From Candidatus Velthaea versatilis (GTDB lineage: Bacteria > Vulcanimicrobiota > Vulcanimicrobiia > Vulcanimicrobiales > Vulcanimicrobiaceae), in the NCBI GenBank assembly GCA_003134035.1, contig PLAE01000264.1, forward strand, positions 1-40,849: a DNA stretch of 40,849 nucleotides, in the 5' to 3' direction. The position numbers and the translations under genes were made by a program. The notes beneath the pieces are model-generated. The model saw nothing but the letters and a program-made list of their open reading frames with translations. It ran no database searches and had not been told where the DNA came from. This document shows positions 17,693-26,516 of the stretch, piece after piece; position 1 is the stretch's first letter, and each line of letters begins with the position of its first letter.

Positions 17693-18778
17693 TCAGTGTG
17701 CGATTCCGACGCGCTGCATGACGATGCCGGCGATCGCGCCCAGCGGCGCGACGCGCGAAACGACGCCGGCGTCGATCGCGGCCTTGGGCATGCCGTACAC
17801 GACGCAGCTCGCTTCATCCTGGGCGACGGTGAACGCATCGAGGTCGTGCAATTCGCCCATGCCGGCTGCGCCGTCTTTGCCCATGCCCGTGAGAATGACG
17901 CCGATCGCGCGTTTGCCGTACGTCGATGCGGCCGAGCGGAACAGGACGTCGACCGCCGGCCGGTGGCGATTGACGGGCGGACCATCGCTCAATTGGGTGT
18001 AGCCGAGCGAACCGCGGCGCGCGACGAGCAGGTGCGCCGAGCCGGGTGCGATGTACGCGTGGCCGGAAAGCAGCCGCATCCCCGACGTCGCCTCGCAGAC
18101 GTCGATTTGGCAGATCCGGTCGAGCCGGTCGGCGAAACTTTTGGTGAAGCCCGGCGGCATGTGCTGCGTGACCAAGATCGGCGGAGCGTTGCGCGGAATG
18201 CGCTCGAGCACTTCCTTGAGGGCCTCGGTGCCGCCGGTGGACGCACCGATGACGATGATCGTTTCGTCCGAGCGCACGTGCGCCGGTGCCGTGAGCGGCA
18301 GCACGGCGTCGGCCGACAGGCTGGGAGCGACGTCTTGCTCGACGGCTCGCTCGACGTAACGCCGCACTCGCGCGCACGCCGCGGCCCGGATCTTGTCGGT
18401 GAGATCGGCGGCAAGTTCGAGTACGCCGCCCTCGATGTCGATGCTGGGTTTGCACACGAAGTCGACCGCGCCCAGTTCCAGCGCACGCAGGGTCGTCGCG
18501 GCTCCGGCGGCGGTGAGCGATGAGAACATCACCACCGGCGTCGGGCGCAAGCGCATCAGGCGCTCGAGGAACTCGAGGCCGTTCATGCGCGGCATCTCCA
18601 CGTCGAGCGTGACCACGTCGGGGTTGAGTTTTTTTATTTGCTCGCGCGCCGCGAACGGGTCGATCGCTACGCCGACGACGTGCATGTCGGGTTCGGCGTT
18701 GATGATCTCCGAGATCAGCGAGCGAATCAGCGCCGAATCGTCGACGACGAGAACCGCGATACGTTTCTGAGTAGACAC
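17693..18778 (-). CDS. cheB: Chemotaxis protein-glutamate methylesterase CheB
   Basis: A 361-aa CheB. The N-terminal receiver domain (about 6-125) has the acidic pair Asp13-Asp14, phosphoacceptor Asp59 ([11 protein letters not shown]) and Lys110. The C-terminal methylesterase domain (about 172-355) has the catalytic triad Ser180 (GASTGG), His206 (TQHMPPGFT) and Asp302 (TGMGKDGA). It removes methyl groups from, and deamidates, chemoreceptors. The start is GTG 18778, 2 nt after the stop of the upstream receptor gene, so the two are co-transcribed. No cheA, cheW or cheR is in the window, so the signalling partners must lie elsewhere. Confidence 0.95.
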   Translation of the reverse strand: MSTQKRIAVLVVDDSALIRSLISEIINAEPDMHVVGVAIDPFAAREQIKKLNPDVVTLDVEMPRMNGLEFLERLMRLRPTPVVMFSSLTAAGAATTLRALELGAVDFVCKPSIDIEGGVLELAADLTDKIRAAACARVRRYVERAVEQDVAPSLSADAVLPLTAPAHVRSDETIIVIGASTGGTEALKEVLERIPRNAPPILVTQHMPPGFTKSFADRLDRICQIDVCEATSGMRLLSGHAYIAPGSAHLLVARRGSLGYTQLSDGPPVNRHRPAVDVLFRSAASTYGKRAIGVILTGMGKDGAAGMGELHDLDAFTVAQDEASCVVYGMPKAAIDAGVVSRVAPLGAIAGIVMQRVGIAH

Positions 18779-18780
18779 GA

Positions 18781-20373
18781 CTAAAAGAGCTCCACGCCGC
18801 CGGACGTCATCGAGCCTTGCGAAACGGCTCCGACCGAGCGGAACTCGGCGGCGGCTACCGTCTCCCCGCTGAGCACCGACCGCAGCACGCCCAAACGCGC
18901 CCGCGTATGCGCCAAGAGTTGCGAGGTCAAATCGTGGAATTGCAGGCCGATCACGGCGGCGCGCACGTCGCGGCTGACGTCGGCGGCGGTTTCGCTCAGC
19001 GCCTCCAGCGTTGAGTTCGTTTGTTGGGAGACATCCCGGCCGCTCTCGAAGATTCGGTGCAGCGTCTGCTGCGAGGTTTGGCGATAGGAAACACCTTTGA
19101 CGACGATCGCCGAGAGATCCGATTCGGCGGCTCGGAGGTCGCCGCGGATCCCGTCGACGAGTTTGCGGACGTGATTGCTCAAGCCGGTCGAGCGCGTGGC
19201 GAGCTTTCCCACCTCGCCTGCGACGACGGCGAAGCCGCGGCCGGCCGCGCCCGCGCGCGCGGCTTCGATCGCGGCGTTGAGCGCGAGCAATTTGGTCTGT
19301 TCGGCGATCCGTTCGACCTCACTGAATGAATCGAGCAGGCCGGACAGGTTGGTGCTGATCGAACCGACGGCCGAGGTCATCTCGTCCACCGAACTCGACA
19401 CCTGGGCGCCGTCGGCCATGATGGTGTCGATCGCCCGCTCGACGACGCTGATGAAGGACTGGACCGACTCGACTTTGTCGCTCTGCGGCGCAGCGGCGCT
19501 GTGCTGGTTGGAGGCGATCAAGGCCGTCGCGATGGTATGCTGGCGACTGACCTTGGATTCGAGTCCGACAAAGCTGGCGAGAAGTTTTTCGATCGCGTCG
19601 GCGATGAGCGTTTGCGCGCGATCGAGATCGTCGCAACCGGCCTCGATATGCTCCATGCCCATCAAGGGACGCTCGGCGAGCAGGCGTATCCGACGGCTGA
19701 TCTCGGCGCTCGGATCGGCGGCGAAGGCGGCGGCGTCGGACGCCACCCCGAATGTCGCTAGCCGCTCGGCGATCTGCGCCCACGGCGTCAGATCGGACCA
19801 CCACTGCAGCATCACGTCGCCGGCGGGCTCGGAGAAAACGCGGTACTCGCGCCCGGCGGCGGCGACCGGACCGCCGCCCGCGGCGCGCTCTGCGGCCCGG
19901 ATGGCCTCCGGTGAAACGGCGAGCAGCGCGCGCGCAGCGCGATTGGCGAACCGCGCGGCTCCGTCGGCGCCCATCACGACGGCGGGTGCCTCGGCGGCGT
20001 CGAGCAACGACTCAAGCTCGTTCCGTTCACGTTCCAAGGCCCAGATTTCGCTCAACCGCTGGGCGTTGGATGCCTCCATGGCAGCAAGGCTTTGGGCCGC
20101 GCGCGCAGCGTCCGCGGCGGCAGCTTTCTCGACCGCGGCGCGCCGCTGGTCATTGCGCCGGCACAGCGCATGGACGTATGCCGCCGCGCCCACTACCGTC
20201 GCGGCGAAACCGCAGCCGGCCAGACCTAGTGCGATCTTCGGCCACCCCAAAAAATCAAGGGTGCCGGCGATGCCGAGCACCAGCACCGCCGATCCGACGA
20301 TACAGCAAACGAAGGGACCTGACCCGCCGGCCGGTTTGAGATTGGGCGTCGGCCGAAAGTCAGTAATCACCAT
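18781..20373 (-). CDS. Methyl-accepting chemotaxis-type receptor with PAS-like domain
   Basis: A 530-aa protein. Two closely spaced transmembrane helices (about 22-42 and 46-68) leave almost no periplasmic domain. A coiled-coil segment (about 70-125, Ala/Glu-rich) leads to a PAS-like region (about 125-200, [22 protein letters not shown]). The signalling domain follows, with the highly conserved hairpin [18 protein letters not shown], then [15 protein letters not shown]. Sensing is therefore probably cytoplasmic. ATG 20373 is chosen since upstream codons look non-coding; no clear ribosome-binding site is present. cheB follows after 2 nt and presumably demethylates this receptor. The C-terminus lacks a clear CheR-tethering pentapeptide. 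Confidence 0.88.
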   Translation of the reverse strand: MVITDFRPTPNLKPAGGSGPFVCCIVGSAVLVLGIAGTLDFLGWPKIALGLAGCGFAATVVGAAAYVHALCRRNDQRRAAVEKAAAADAARAAQSLAAMEASNAQRLSEIWALERERNELESLLDAAEAPAVVMGADGAARFANRAARALLAVSPEAIRAAERAAGGGPVAAAGREYRVFSEPAGDVMLQWWSDLTPWAQIAERLATFGVASDAAAFAADPSAEISRRIRLLAERPLMGMEHIEAGCDDLDRAQTLIADAIEKLLASFVGLESKVSRQHTIATALIASNQHSAAAPQSDKVESVQSFISVVERAIDTIMADGAQVSSSVDEMTSAVGSISTNLSGLLDSFSEVERIAEQTKLLALNAAIEAARAGAAGRGFAVVAGEVGKLATRSTGLSNHVRKLVDGIRGDLRAAESDLSAIVVKGVSYRQTSQQTLHRIFESGRDVSQQTNSTLEALSETAADVSRDVRAAVIGLQFHDLTSQLLAHTRARLGVLRSVLSGETVAAAEFRSVGAVSQGSMTSGGVELF

Positions 20374-20541
20374 TCGATAATCGGCGCCCGTACCCGTTAC
20401 CCTTAGAGAGTCGGCCGAACGGGGCGCCCGCGCGGGCGCGTCGCACCTCGCCGCCCACACGGACGGCCGTGTCAATCTTTGGTGAAGCCCCGCCCAGCCC
20501 CCGGTACGCTCACTCTCTTCAACCGGCTCGCCGTACAAACA

Positions 20542-20634
20542 ACGGCTGCGGCTCGGGCAAAGCCGTAAACGCCGCGGGCCGCGGCTTGCGGCGAAGCCGC
20601 AAACGCCAAGGATGCGGCGAAGCCGAATCCTGCT
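20542..20634. repeat. Two-hairpin 3'-end element, copy B, with a degenerate extra unit
   Basis: 20579-20634 matches 22294-22349 in 52 of 56 bases. Hairpin 1 has arms GCGGCTT (20581-20587) and AAGCCGC (20594-20600). Hairpin 2 spans 20610-20630 (GGAT.CGGC / GCCG.ATCC, one mismatch). A degenerate further unit lies at 20542-20573 (ACGGCT with AGCCGT, then AAACGCC). It sits directly downstream of the stop codon of the minus-strand lipoprotein gene. Terminator or REP-like function is inferred. Confidence 0.6.
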
Positions 20635-21337
20635 AGGGCAGCGGCAACAGCGATGCGGGCGGGGCGAGGCTCTCGACCGGATTCGATTCGGGCGCGCCGG
20701 ATTCGGCGAGTTGGCGCAGATTCACCAGGCGCGTGGTCGTGCGCGCGATCTCGGCGTTGAGCTCATAGCTTTCGCGAATCGCCTTGGTCAAATCGTTTGT
20801 GTCGTATGTGTATTCGAATCGCGCGATCGACGCGCCGATCTCTTCTGACGAGCGCCGCACGGCGCCGAACGTGCGCCGGATGTTCGTGCTCGTTTCCTTG
20901 TACGACGGAAAGTTCGAGACGACGATGTCGCGCTTGATCTCGGCCTGCTCGATCTGCCCGCGCAACGCGTTGATGCGGTCGTCGTTGGGCGAATATTTGG
21001 CCGCCAAAGCCAGCGCGTCGATGGCGTCCTCGAATTTCGAGTCGGTGAACGCCTTCTGAGCCAGCCGTAGCTGGACGGTCACGAAGCCCTCGCGGGCGTG
21101 CTCGTCGTGCGGCGCAACCTTGAGGGCCAGCTGGTAGGACTCGGCCGCGTCCGTATCATTGGCATGCGCGAGGGCGACGTCGCCCTGATGGTTGCGCGTT
21201 TGGGCGATCCAGTTGGCCACGCTCGTCGCGCAGCCGGTCGCGCTGAGCAGCAAACCCGCGGCAAGCGCGGTGCGAATGCCGTGTGCCAAGGACGCGGCGC
21301 AACGCGACGCCGCCCAACGGCCCGGAGGTGAAATCAC
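20633..21337 (-). CDS. TPR-containing lipoprotein of unknown function
   Basis: A 234-aa protein. A basic N-terminus and hydrophobic segment end in the lipobox LSATGC (Cys about residue 36), so a lipid-anchored envelope protein is likely. Residues about 50-130 contain two TPR-like helical pairs ([48 protein letters not shown]). The rest is helical, with a Pro-rich C-terminus. GTG 21337 is chosen because it overlaps the amj stop (GTGA). Its coupling to a lipid II flippase gene suggests a cell-wall scaffold role, but this is inference. A two-hairpin element follows its stop codon. Confidence 0.75.
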   Translation of the reverse strand: MISPPGRWAASRCAASLAHGIRTALAAGLLLSATGCATSVANWIAQTRNHQGDVALAHANDTDAAESYQLALKVAPHDEHAREGFVTVQLRLAQKAFTDSKFEDAIDALALAAKYSPNDDRINALRGQIEQAEIKRDIVVSNFPSYKETSTNIRRTFGAVRRSSEEIGASIARFEYTYDTNDLTKAIRESYELNAEIARTTTRLVNLRQLAESGAPESNPVESLAPPASLLPLP

Positions 21338-22251
21338 GGATTGCCTCGATGGTGGAACCACTGCCCGGCGAGCGCCCCGAGATCGGGTGGGTGATTGAAC
21401 AAATGTGCCGCTAGCGCGATATACTCGGCGGCCGGAACCAGCACCAGTTGCGCGAGCACCGTACCGGCGAAGGCCGTCACGATGAGCCAGAAGATCATCG
21501 CCCGGACATCGGCGATCGGACGTTCGCCGCGCACGCTCTGGTCGACGATGTACGCCGACGTCGGGTCGACGAACAGCGAGAACGCGACCGTACCGACGCC
21601 ATTCACCAATCCTGAAAGTCCCGTGGCCGTGGTTCGCGCATCCAGCACCAGAATACTTGCGTAGTACGCGGCGACGACGCCGATGGCGTATACGCCCATG
21701 AGAACCGTGTTGAAGATCAGCAGCTTGCGCGGCACGGCCGACAGCGGGAACCGGAACAAGACGCCGAGGGGCGGCAACTTCGTGGCTCGCACGAGCTCCA
21801 CGAGCACGCGCGGATCGAGTAACCGCGCAAGTCCGCGCGGGATCGAGCCGTGGCGTTCGAATGCCCGGATCCCGCGCGTGAACAGCACCAGAAACAGCGG
21901 CATGAGGACGGCGCCCAACGCGATGCCCAGGCTGCCGGCCGCGACGGTCAGCCGCATCTGCACGTCAAAGCGCGCCGCCAATTCCGGCGGCACCGCCGTC
22001 TCGTGCGCCGCGACGGCGACGCGCACCGTGCGGTCCGCCAACACGCCAAGCGAGGGAACCAAAAAGAGCGATGCCAACCGGCTCGCCGTGACGAACAAGC
22101 TGAAGAGCGAGATCGCCGTGGCGATGCGGCCCGTGGTAACGCCCGCATAGCGCGCCGCGTACGCGCCGATCTGAATCGCCTGGGTCGTAAAGTTAAGGAC
22201 CATCGCGATGACGAGTTCGCGCACGAACACCGCATGCCAATCCACGCCCAC
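21334..22251 (-). CDS. amj: Lipid II flippase, Amj family
   Basis: A 305-aa membrane protein of the Amj family (formerly DUF2837), the alternate to MurJ that flips the peptidoglycan precursor lipid II to the outer face of the membrane. The hallmark N-terminal region AARYAGVTTGRIATAISLF and then SRLASLFLVPSLGVLADRTV is clear, as is the C-terminal GVGTVAFSLFVDPTSAYIVDQ. About six hydrophobic helices are visible. It is somewhat longer than the B. subtilis protein. The start is GTG 22251; no good ribosome-binding site is seen and GTG 22245 is an alternative. It overlaps the TPR lipoprotein gene by 4 nt. In B. subtilis Amj is stress-induced; whether it is the main flippase here is unknown. Confidence 0.85.
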   Translation of the reverse strand: MGVDWHAVFVRELVIAMVLNFTTQAIQIGAYAARYAGVTTGRIATAISLFSLFVTASRLASLFLVPSLGVLADRTVRVAVAAHETAVPPELAARFDVQMRLTVAAGSLGIALGAVLMPLFLVLFTRGIRAFERHGSIPRGLARLLDPRVLVELVRATKLPPLGVLFRFPLSAVPRKLLIFNTVLMGVYAIGVVAAYYASILVLDARTTATGLSGLVNGVGTVAFSLFVDPTSAYIVDQSVRGERPIADVRAMIFWLIVTAFAGTVLAQLVLVPAAEYIALAAHLFNHPPDLGALAGQWFHHRGNP

Positions 22252-22293
22252 CTAGCAGCGAAGGCAACCGGCGACAGCGCAGACAGCCGCCAA

Positions 22294-22349
22294 CCGCGGC
22301 TTACGGCGAAGCCGCAAACGCCACGGATTCGGCGCAGCCGAATCCTGCT
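22294..22349. repeat. Two-hairpin 3'-end element, copy C
   Basis: Hairpin 1 has arms GCGGCTT (22296-22302) and AAGCCGC (22309-22315). Hairpin 2 has arms GGATTCGGC (22325-22333) and GCCGAATCC (22337-22345), a perfect 9-bp stem with a 3-nt loop. It is nearly identical to 20579-20634. It begins 3 nt beyond the stop codon of the minus-strand M16 peptidase gene and precedes amj, so it could terminate or attenuate transcription between them. Confidence 0.6.
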
Positions 22350-22352
22350 GCA

Positions 22353-23609
22353 TTACGCGGCGCGCGCGGGCGTGAACCGGATGGCCCCTTGGGCGATCGG
22401 GCCCAGCACGCAGAGGCCGCGCGTTTCCGGAGCCAGCACCACGCGCGCGACCGCTTCGACCGCCGCGCGGTCCACGGCGTCGATCTCGGCTTCGATTTCC
22501 TCGACGGCGATCTGGCGGCCGTACACCAGCTCGTTGCGGCCCAAGCGCATCATTCGGCTCGAGGTGCTCTCGAGCGCGAGCGTGAGGTTGCCCTTGATGT
22601 GTTCGCGCGCCAGCGCGACCTCGGCCTCGGTCACGCCGGCGAGCGCGGCGTCGAGTTCGCCGCAGATCACGTCGACGCACTCCTGCACGCGGTCGGGCGA
22701 TGTGCCGGCATACACGCCGAAGAGGCCAGCGTCGCGATAACTTTGCTGAAACGAGTACACGCTGTACGCGAGGCCGCGCTTCTCGCGCACCTCCTGAAAG
22801 AGCCGGCTGGACATGCCGCCGCCCAGAATCGTGTCGAGCACCGAGAGCGTGTAGCGGTCGGCATCGCGTAGCGAGAGACCGCGCGACCCCAAGAGCACGT
22901 AGGCCTGTTCGGTTTCCTTAAAGGTTATGGCGACGTCGGGCGTCAGCTGCGGACGGTCGGCGACCGGACTGACGGCCGCGCCCGCGAAGCCCTCGAACGC
23001 CCGCGCGACGAGGTCCACCACCTCGTCGTGCGCGAGATTGCCGGCCGCCGTCACGATGACGGTTTGCGGCGCGTAGCGCTGCGCCATCCAGCCGCGCAGA
23101 TGCGCCGGATCGAGGGCGGTAACGGTCTGCGCGTAGCCGATCGTCGGCTCGCCCAGATGCGAACCGCGCCACATGGTACGGGTGAAGAGATCGTGGATCA
23201 TCTCGTCGGGCGAGTCGTCGTACATCTTGATCTCTTCGAGGACGACATGCTGCTCTTTGCGCAGCTCGGCTTCATCAAAAAGCGAGTGCAGAAACATATC
23301 GCCCAGCACGTCGATCGCGATCGGCAGATGGCGATCCATCACGTGCGCGTAGTAGCAGGTCGACTCTTTGTCGGTGAATGCGTTGAGGTTGCCGCCGATC
23401 CCGTCCATCTCTTCGGCGATCTGACGCGACGTGCGGCGCTGCGTGCCCTTGAAGAGCATGTGTTCGACCAGATGCGAAACGCCCAGCCGCTCCGCGGGTT
23501 CCGCCGCCGAGCCGACATCGGCCCAGATCCCGATCGTCGCCGAACGCACCCCGGGCATCGCTTCGGTGAAAATGCGCACCCCGTTGGGCAGCGTCGACGA
23601 GGCGATCAT
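22353..23609 (-). CDS. M16 family zinc metallopeptidase (processing-peptidase type)
   Basis: A 418-aa member of the pitrilysin/mitochondrial-processing-peptidase family. The inverted zinc motif HLVEH (46-50) is intact, followed by the downstream acidic region EEIKMYDDSPDEMIHDLF. The C-terminal half-domain carries the family segment LGGGMSSRLFQEVREKRGLAYSVYSF. The length is that of a two-domain processing-peptidase-type protein without a signal peptide, so it is probably cytoplasmic. ATG 23609 overlaps the stop of the upstream gene (ATGA). Genes of this type often follow polynucleotide phosphorylase or sit with translation genes; here proS is two genes upstream. The substrate is unknown. Confidence 0.92.
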   Translation of the reverse strand: MIASSTLPNGVRIFTEAMPGVRSATIGIWADVGSAAEPAERLGVSHLVEHMLFKGTQRRTSRQIAEEMDGIGGNLNAFTDKESTCYYAHVMDRHLPIAIDVLGDMFLHSLFDEAELRKEQHVVLEEIKMYDDSPDEMIHDLFTRTMWRGSHLGEPTIGYAQTVTALDPAHLRGWMAQRYAPQTVIVTAAGNLAHDEVVDLVARAFEGFAGAAVSPVADRPQLTPDVAITFKETEQAYVLLGSRGLSLRDADRYTLSVLDTILGGGMSSRLFQEVREKRGLAYSVYSFQQSYRDAGLFGVYAGTSPDRVQECVDVICGELDAALAGVTEAEVALAREHIKGNLTLALESTSSRMMRLGRNELVYGRQIAVEEIEAEIDAVDRAAVEAVARVVLAPETRGLCVLGPIAQGAIRFTPARAA

Positions 23610-24103
23610 GGCGAGGTCCCTTCCGAGAGCGAGTGCGCGAAGGACGCGTCCCAAAACAGGTCCGCGCCCGAGGCGAGTTGACGGTCAAGCTGCCCCAGGC
23701 GGCTGCGCGGCACCGTCACGGCGAACACGGTGGCCGCCGTCGCGACCGCGAGGTCGCCGCTGACCACGATCCCTTTGCCGGTGCCCAACGGAACCGTCGT
23801 CCAGAGATCGACTTCTTCGATCGGCGCCGTTGCGAACGCGCCGCCGATGAGGGCGCGCACTTCGGCGATGAAGCCGCGCCGGTTCAGCGGATGCTTGAAC
23901 TTTACACCCGAGAGAACCAAGCCGCAGATCTGGTGCTGCCCGGTTCGTTCGCAGCGGATCTGCGTCAACTGGGCGGGCAGCGGCCGGGCCAGCAGCACGC
24001 GGCCGATCGCGACGGCGGTGACCCGATCCGACCCGCGGGCGCGCGCCGTGGCGCGCATGGCCGTGTCGGACGGGCTGGGCCCGCCGGCGACGAGCGCGCC
24101 CAA
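23606..24103 (-). CDS. Protein of unknown function between proS and an M16 peptidase
   Basis: A 165-aa protein if it starts at TTG 24103. The same frame is open back to the proS stop codon, and that extra stretch encodes RVTGIVAALLGALVAGG, which looks like the start of a signal peptide or membrane helix. The true start may therefore lie upstream, where only non-standard codons are available (for instance ATC 24118). The middle and C-terminal parts (QICGLVLSGVKFKHPLNRRGF, EEVDLWTTVPLGTGKG) look like a folded alpha/beta domain. No family was recognised. It overlaps the M16 peptidase gene by 4 nt and follows proS by 30 nt, so it is part of this operon. Confidence 0.65.
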   Translation of the reverse strand: MGALVAGGPSPSDTAMRATARARGSDRVTAVAIGRVLLARPLPAQLTQIRCERTGQHQICGLVLSGVKFKHPLNRRGFIAEVRALIGGAFATAPIEEVDLWTTVPLGTGKGIVVSGDLAVATAATVFAVTVPRSRLGQLDRQLASGADLFWDASFAHSLSEGTSP

Positions 24104-24133
24104 GAGTGCCGCTACGATGCCCGTGACCCGAAC

Positions 24134-25603
24134 CTAATAGCTTTGGGCGACGTACGCCTGTACGCGCGCCGGCTCGCCGCAAGCGAGGCACACCGGGCCG
24201 AGCGCCGGCGTTCGCAGATTGCGCGTCGTGGCGCTGGTCTGCTCCTTGATCGCCGCTTCGCACTCGGCCCGATCGCACCAGGGGATATCGAGCATCCCGG
24301 CCCGGCCCTTGGCTTTGGCCACGAACTCCTCACGAGTCGCCGGCGCGAAGGTGTGGTCGTGCAAAAACGTGCGCGCCTGGGCGTAGAGGTTGGCTTGGAT
24401 GTCGACGAGCAGTTCGCGCAGCGTCGCGGCCACGTCGCCGATGGCGACCGCTACTTCGCGACCCGCGGTCTTGGGCGGGAAGTCGCGCCGCACCACGGTG
24501 ACCTTGCCTTCGGCCAAATCGCGCTCGCCGATCACGATGCGCAGCGGCACGCCGCGCAGATCCCAGTCGGCGTACTTGTTGCCCGGCCGCAGATCGCGGT
24601 CGTCGAGCTTGACCCGAAACTGCGGCCGCAGTTGGGCGTGCAGCACCTTGGCGAAGTCGCTCGCCACGGTGCTGTCGCCGCGCGCGATCGGCACGATAAC
24701 GACTTCGACCGGCGCCATCTTAGGCGGAATGCGCAGCCCCTGATCGTCGCCGTGAACCATGATGAGGGCCCCGAGCATCCGCCACGACATGCCCCACGAC
24801 GTCGTCCAGGCATGCTGCTGGGTCTGATCGCGGCCGGCGAACGTGATGTCGTATGCGCGCGCGAAGTTTTGGCCCAATTCGTGCGAGGTGCCGGCTTGCA
24901 GCGCCTTGCCGTCGGGCATGAGGGCTTCGATCGAATAGGTGTGGTCGGCCCCCGCGAAGCGTTCGCTTACGCTCTTCTCACCCTTGTAGACCGGAACGCC
25001 GACGATGTCTTCGGCGACTTCCTTGTACACCTCGAGCATCTGGGCGACTTCGGCGGCGGCCTCGGCCTGCGTCTCGTGAGCCGTATGGCCTTCTTGCCAT
25101 AAAAATTCGAGCGTCCGCAAAAACGGACGGGTGCGCTTCTCCCAGCGCATGACGTTGGCCCACTGGTTGATGAGGATCGGCAGATCGCGGTACGACTGCA
25201 CCCACTCGGCGTACATCGTCCCGATGATCACTTCGGACGTCGGCCGGATCGCGAGCCGCTCGGCAAGCTTTTCGTTTCCGCCCTGGGTGACCCAGGCAAC
25301 CTCGGGGGCGAAGCCTTCGACGTGCTCGGCCTCGCGCATGAGCAGTGACTCAGGGATGAGCAGCGGGAAGTAGGCGTTCTCGTGGCCCGTCGCCTTGAAG
25401 CGCGCATCGAGCTCGCTCTGCAGGCGTTCCCACAGGCCGTAGCCGTAGGGCCGCAGGACGACGCAACCGCGCACCGGCGAAAGCGAAACGAGTTCCGCCT
25501 TGTAGCAGACCGCTTGGTACCACTCGCTGAGGTCGTCGGCTTTGCGCGGAATCTCCTTAACGAACGGGGTTTTTTCCGGAAGCTGGTCGTCCATGATCGT
25601 CAT
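24134..25603 (-). CDS. proS: Prolyl-tRNA synthetase, archaeal/eukaryal type
   Basis: A 489-aa class II synthetase of the short ProS type without the bacterial editing insertion. Motif 2 is seen in NVMRWEKRTRPFLRTLEFLWQEGHTAH and motif 3 near GDDQGLRIPPKMAPVEV. The anticodon-binding domain follows (about 290-390). The C-terminal domain ends with CDRAECEAAI and GPVCLACGEPA, cysteines that could bind zinc as in this subtype. ATG 25603 is chosen because AGGTGA lies 7 nt upstream (25611-25616, minus strand). It is divergent from the adenosyltransferase gene. It attaches proline to tRNA-Pro in the cytoplasm. Confidence 0.96.
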   Translation of the reverse strand: MTIMDDQLPEKTPFVKEIPRKADDLSEWYQAVCYKAELVSLSPVRGCVVLRPYGYGLWERLQSELDARFKATGHENAYFPLLIPESLLMREAEHVEGFAPEVAWVTQGGNEKLAERLAIRPTSEVIIGTMYAEWVQSYRDLPILINQWANVMRWEKRTRPFLRTLEFLWQEGHTAHETQAEAAAEVAQMLEVYKEVAEDIVGVPVYKGEKSVSERFAGADHTYSIEALMPDGKALQAGTSHELGQNFARAYDITFAGRDQTQQHAWTTSWGMSWRMLGALIMVHGDDQGLRIPPKMAPVEVVIVPIARGDSTVASDFAKVLHAQLRPQFRVKLDDRDLRPGNKYADWDLRGVPLRIVIGERDLAEGKVTVVRRDFPPKTAGREVAVAIGDVAATLRELLVDIQANLYAQARTFLHDHTFAPATREEFVAKAKGRAGMLDIPWCDRAECEAAIKEQTSATTRNLRTPALGPVCLACGEPARVQAYVAQSY

Positions 25604-25671
25604 CGTCAACTCACCTGGGTTCGCAGGGGCCGGAAAGCGTCCTCTGCAGCCCCGGCGAACGGCGGTCATCG

Positions 25672-26301
25672 ATGCCAAAACTCACGCGGATCTACACGCG
25701 CACCGGCGACGACGGCACGACAGGCCTCGTCGGCGGCCAGCGGGTAAAAAAGAACGCGCTGCGGATCGAGACCTACGGCACGATCGACGAACTGTCCAGC
25801 GTCGTCGGTTTGGCGCGCAGCGCGCTGGCCGAAGTCGCCCGGACCCGCCCGGTCCAGGACGCCGCCCGCGCCAACGCGACCGCCGCCCGGCTCGATGCGT
25901 GGCTGGCCTGGACGCAGGACGTGCTCTTCAACGTCGGCAGCGATCTGGCCACCTTGCCGCAAGACCGTTGGGAAGGGATGCCGCTGGTCGTCCCCGCCGA
26001 CGCAACCGCACTCGAACGCGCGATCGACGAGGCCCAGCGCGATTTGCCGCCGCTCGAGAACTTCATCCATCCCGGCGGCGCGTTCGCCGGCGCATTTCTG
26101 CATCAGGCGCGCACGGTTTGCCGCCGGGCCGAGCGCCTGCTGACCACGCTCAACGACAACGAGCAAATTTCACCCGACGTGATCCGTTACATCAACCGGC
26201 TCTCGGACGCGTTCTTCGTTTGGTCGCGCTGGATCAACGCCGCGCTCGACCAGCCCGAACACCTCTGGAATCCGGCAACGCTCGCGCCGGGGGAACGCTG
26301 A
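25672..26301 (+). CDS. Cob(I)alamin adenosyltransferase, PduO type
   Basis: A 209-aa ATP:corrinoid adenosyltransferase that makes adenosylcobalamin. The N-terminal ATP-binding motif YTRTGDDGTTGL (8-19) is intact, followed by TYGTIDELSSVVGLARS. The C-terminal helix has the conserved cluster FIHPGGAFAGAFLHQARTVCRRAER and INRLSDAFFVWSRW. The length of 209 aa is slightly above the usual 180-190 because of an insertion near residues 55-75. It stands alone: proS is divergent across 68 bp and no cobalamin riboswitch fits in that space. Downstream lies a convergent nuclease gene. Confidence 0.92.
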   Translation: MPKLTRIYTRTGDDGTTGLVGGQRVKKNALRIETYGTIDELSSVVGLARSALAEVARTRPVQDAARANATAARLDAWLAWTQDVLFNVGSDLATLPQDRWEGMPLVVPADATALERAIDEAQRDLPPLENFIHPGGAFAGAFLHQARTVCRRAERLLTTLNDNEQISPDVIRYINRLSDAFFVWSRWINAALDQPEHLWNPATLAPGER

Positions 26302-26516
26302 CGCTCAAGGTGTCTTGGCGGACAAAGCGCGCACACACGGCGCATGCGTTCCAGAGACATTGATGCGACCGTTCCGCCCAGGCGGATGTTGCGGCCCGGC
26401 GGATCGAACGGAAATATGACGTCCGGCAGTCAGCGCTTCGCTTCCCGCGTGACCGCGTGACCAGAGGCCGTGACGTCTGTTGAGTACGTACCTCTCGGAA
26501 GATCTCCGACGGATCG

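Noticed and set aside
16155-18002. Long 615-codon plus-strand frame over the GT39 gene and beyond
   Set aside because: Arg/Ala-rich translation without domains, in the frame shadow of a clear membrane glycosyltransferase; typical of GC-rich DNA.
25604-25671. Cobalamin riboswitch before the adenosyltransferase gene
   Set aside because: Only 68 bp separate it from divergent proS, too short for the aptamer, and no B12-box-like sequence was seen.
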